Shown: in pieces, positions 6,138 to 6,812 of the stretch | How positions within the stretch are numbered: the first letter of the stretch is position 1 | How the letters are laid out: every line of letters begins with the position of its first letter | DNA from: Candidatus Bathyarchaeota archaeon | Lineage (GTDB): Archaea > Thermoproteota > Bathyarchaeia > RBG-16-48-13 > GCA-020355125 | Assembly (NCBI GenBank): GCA_030670615.1 | Contig: DAOVBJ010000048.1 | Coordinates: 1 to 6,812 of the forward strand | Direction of reading: 5' to 3' | DNA: 6,812 nt | Translations under genes and position numbers: made by a program | Notes under the pieces: generated by a model | What the model was told of the DNA's origin: nothing | Databases searched by the model: none | What the model saw: only the letters and a program-made list of their open reading frames with translations

Positions 6138-6148
6138 CTAATTAGCTA
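6135..6148. repeat. Perfect 14-nt palindrome TAGCTAATTAGCTA, copy 2
   Basis: The sequence equals its own reverse complement. It begins with the TAG stop codon of the Hsp20 gene, and its core AGCTAATTAGCT (6136-6147) matches the upstream copy at 4740-4751 except for one base. It could be a regulator site or part of a 3'-end signal. No T-run follows within a few bases, so it is not a standard terminator. Confidence 0.5.
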
Positions 6149-6249
6149 AAGTAACCATCACTGTCTAAACCTTAAACACCGTTATTCATTTCATAACTCT
6201 ATATGTAGATCAGTGTTAACTATTATCTTGATTAAACGTAAGATGTTTA
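6138..6249. other. Convergent intergenic spacer between Hsp20 and CoaBC
   Basis: This 112-nt AT-rich spacer holds most of the 14-nt palindrome and an 11-nt sequence, TATATGTAGAT (6200-6210), also present at 4850-4860 upstream of the PAC2 operon. I see no gene, RNA structure or clear terminator for either convergent unit. Confidence 0.5.
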
Positions 6250-6812
6250 TTATATAGAACGTTTTTCAGCAACAGCATCAAGAAGCTTTTTAGCTACTTT
6301 TTGCTTTGTTGCAAGGGGAACATGAATGACTTTTTTATTCCCATCAATTATAAAGAGTTCGTTAGTGTCTACCATAAATCCAACTCCTTCTCTTCCCACG
6401 TCATTTACAGCAATTAAATCAGCTTTTGCGGTTTTTAACCGTTCATACGCGCTTTGAATTAAGTCCTCATCTGACAGCTTGTATTCTGCCCGAAATGCGA
6501 CGAGAAATGTTTTTGGACTAATCTTTTTTACAACATCGATAATTTTAGGAGTCGGCTTCAATGTCACAACAAGTTCAGGTGTGATACGTGTAGAGACTTT
6601 GTGTTTGTATTGTTTTATGAGGGCCCAATCTGCAACTGCCGCGGTAGCAATTAGGAGATCGATTCTTTTTGACTTCAACTCTGAAAAGACCGCATCATGC
6701 ATTTCTTTCGTCGTCTCAACCTGAATCACCTTGGCTTCTCTGGGAAGATTCGCGCTCCCAGGTCCATATACTATTGTTACTTCAGCACCTCTTCTCAAAG
6801 CGTCCATAGCTA
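6250..6812 (-). CDS. coaBC: Phosphopantothenate-cysteine ligase domain of CoaBC/Dfp (5' partial)
   Basis: C-terminal CoaB part of the bifunctional coenzyme A biosynthesis protein. It joins cysteine to nucleotide-activated 4'-phosphopantothenate; the N-terminal CoaC flavoprotein then decarboxylates the product. Numbered from the first Met in view (6807): GAEVTIVYGPGSANLP (7-22), VETTKEM (30-36), the substrate-site segment ATAAVADW (54-61), VTLKPTPKIID (81-91), FLVAFRAEY (101-109), ADLIAVNDVGREGVGF (129-144) and a tail with VPLATKQKVAKKLLD. The frame stays open past that Met to the window edge, and the Met is inside the conserved LRRGAEVT block, so it is not the start. About 200 or more N-terminal residues, including all of CoaC, lie outside. 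The gene could encode a stand-alone CoaB, which the window cannot exclude. It is clearly AT-richer than the genes to its left. Confidence 0.9.
   Translation of the reverse strand, partial: AMDALRRGAEVTIVYGPGSANLPREAKVIQVETTKEMHDAVFSELKSKRIDLLIATAAVADWALIKQYKHKVSTRITPELVVTLKPTPKIIDVVKKISPKTFLVAFRAEYKLSDEDLIQSAYERLKTAKADLIAVNDVGREGVGFMVDTNELFIIDGNKKVIHVPLATKQKVAKKLLDAVAEKRSI

Noticed and set aside
6805..6812. TAGCTA at the right edge as a third copy of the flanking palindrome
   Set aside because: Only six bases are visible and they lie within the CoaBC coding frame, so a chance match is the simplest explanation.

Overview
The window most likely comes from an archaeon, but the lineage cannot be fixed from it. 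The best pointers are a PAC2-family proteasome-assembly-chaperone homologue that ends in a proteasome-docking C-terminus, its pairing with a small heat-shock protein, TTG starts, and an AGGTGAT ribosome binding site. A bacterium with a proteasome (actinobacterial type) is the main alternative and looks less likely to me.

Layout, left to right. (1) Positions 1-3040, + strand: a glycyl radical enzyme (GRE; N-terminus cut by the window edge) and its radical-SAM activating enzyme, overlapping by 11 nt as one operon. The GRE carries the thiyl/general-base motif Gly-Cys-Tyr-Glu-Pro and a C-terminal Gly-radical loop, Arg-Leu-Thr-Gly-Trp. It belongs to the C-C/C-O/C-N lyase side of the pyruvate formate-lyase superfamily rather than to true PFL, and its substrate is unassigned. 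(2) Positions 3041-3165: a short convergent spacer with a T8 tract, a hairpin and a perfect TGTGA-N6-TCACA palindrome. (3) Positions 3166-4485, - strand: a 12-TM-type MFS exporter. (4) Positions 4486-4996: a 511-nt AT-rich divergent intergenic region with repeated motifs. (5) Positions 4997-6137, + strand: a two-gene protein quality-control operon (PAC2 chaperone, then Hsp20). (6) Positions 6138-6249: a convergent spacer that opens with a perfect 14-nt palindrome. (7) Positions 6250-6812, - strand: the C-terminal (CoaB) part of the coenzyme A biosynthesis protein CoaBC/Dfp, running off the right edge.

How it fits together. The GRE pair is an oxygen-sensitive catabolic module: the activase puts the radical on the GRE, which then cleaves an unknown small substrate anaerobically. 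The MFS gene is convergent to it and need not be related. PAC2 plus Hsp20 form a plausible proteostasis unit. CoaBC is housekeeping and visibly AT-richer than everything to its left, so there is a compositional break near 6140. I found no transposase, CRISPR array, tRNA or rRNA.
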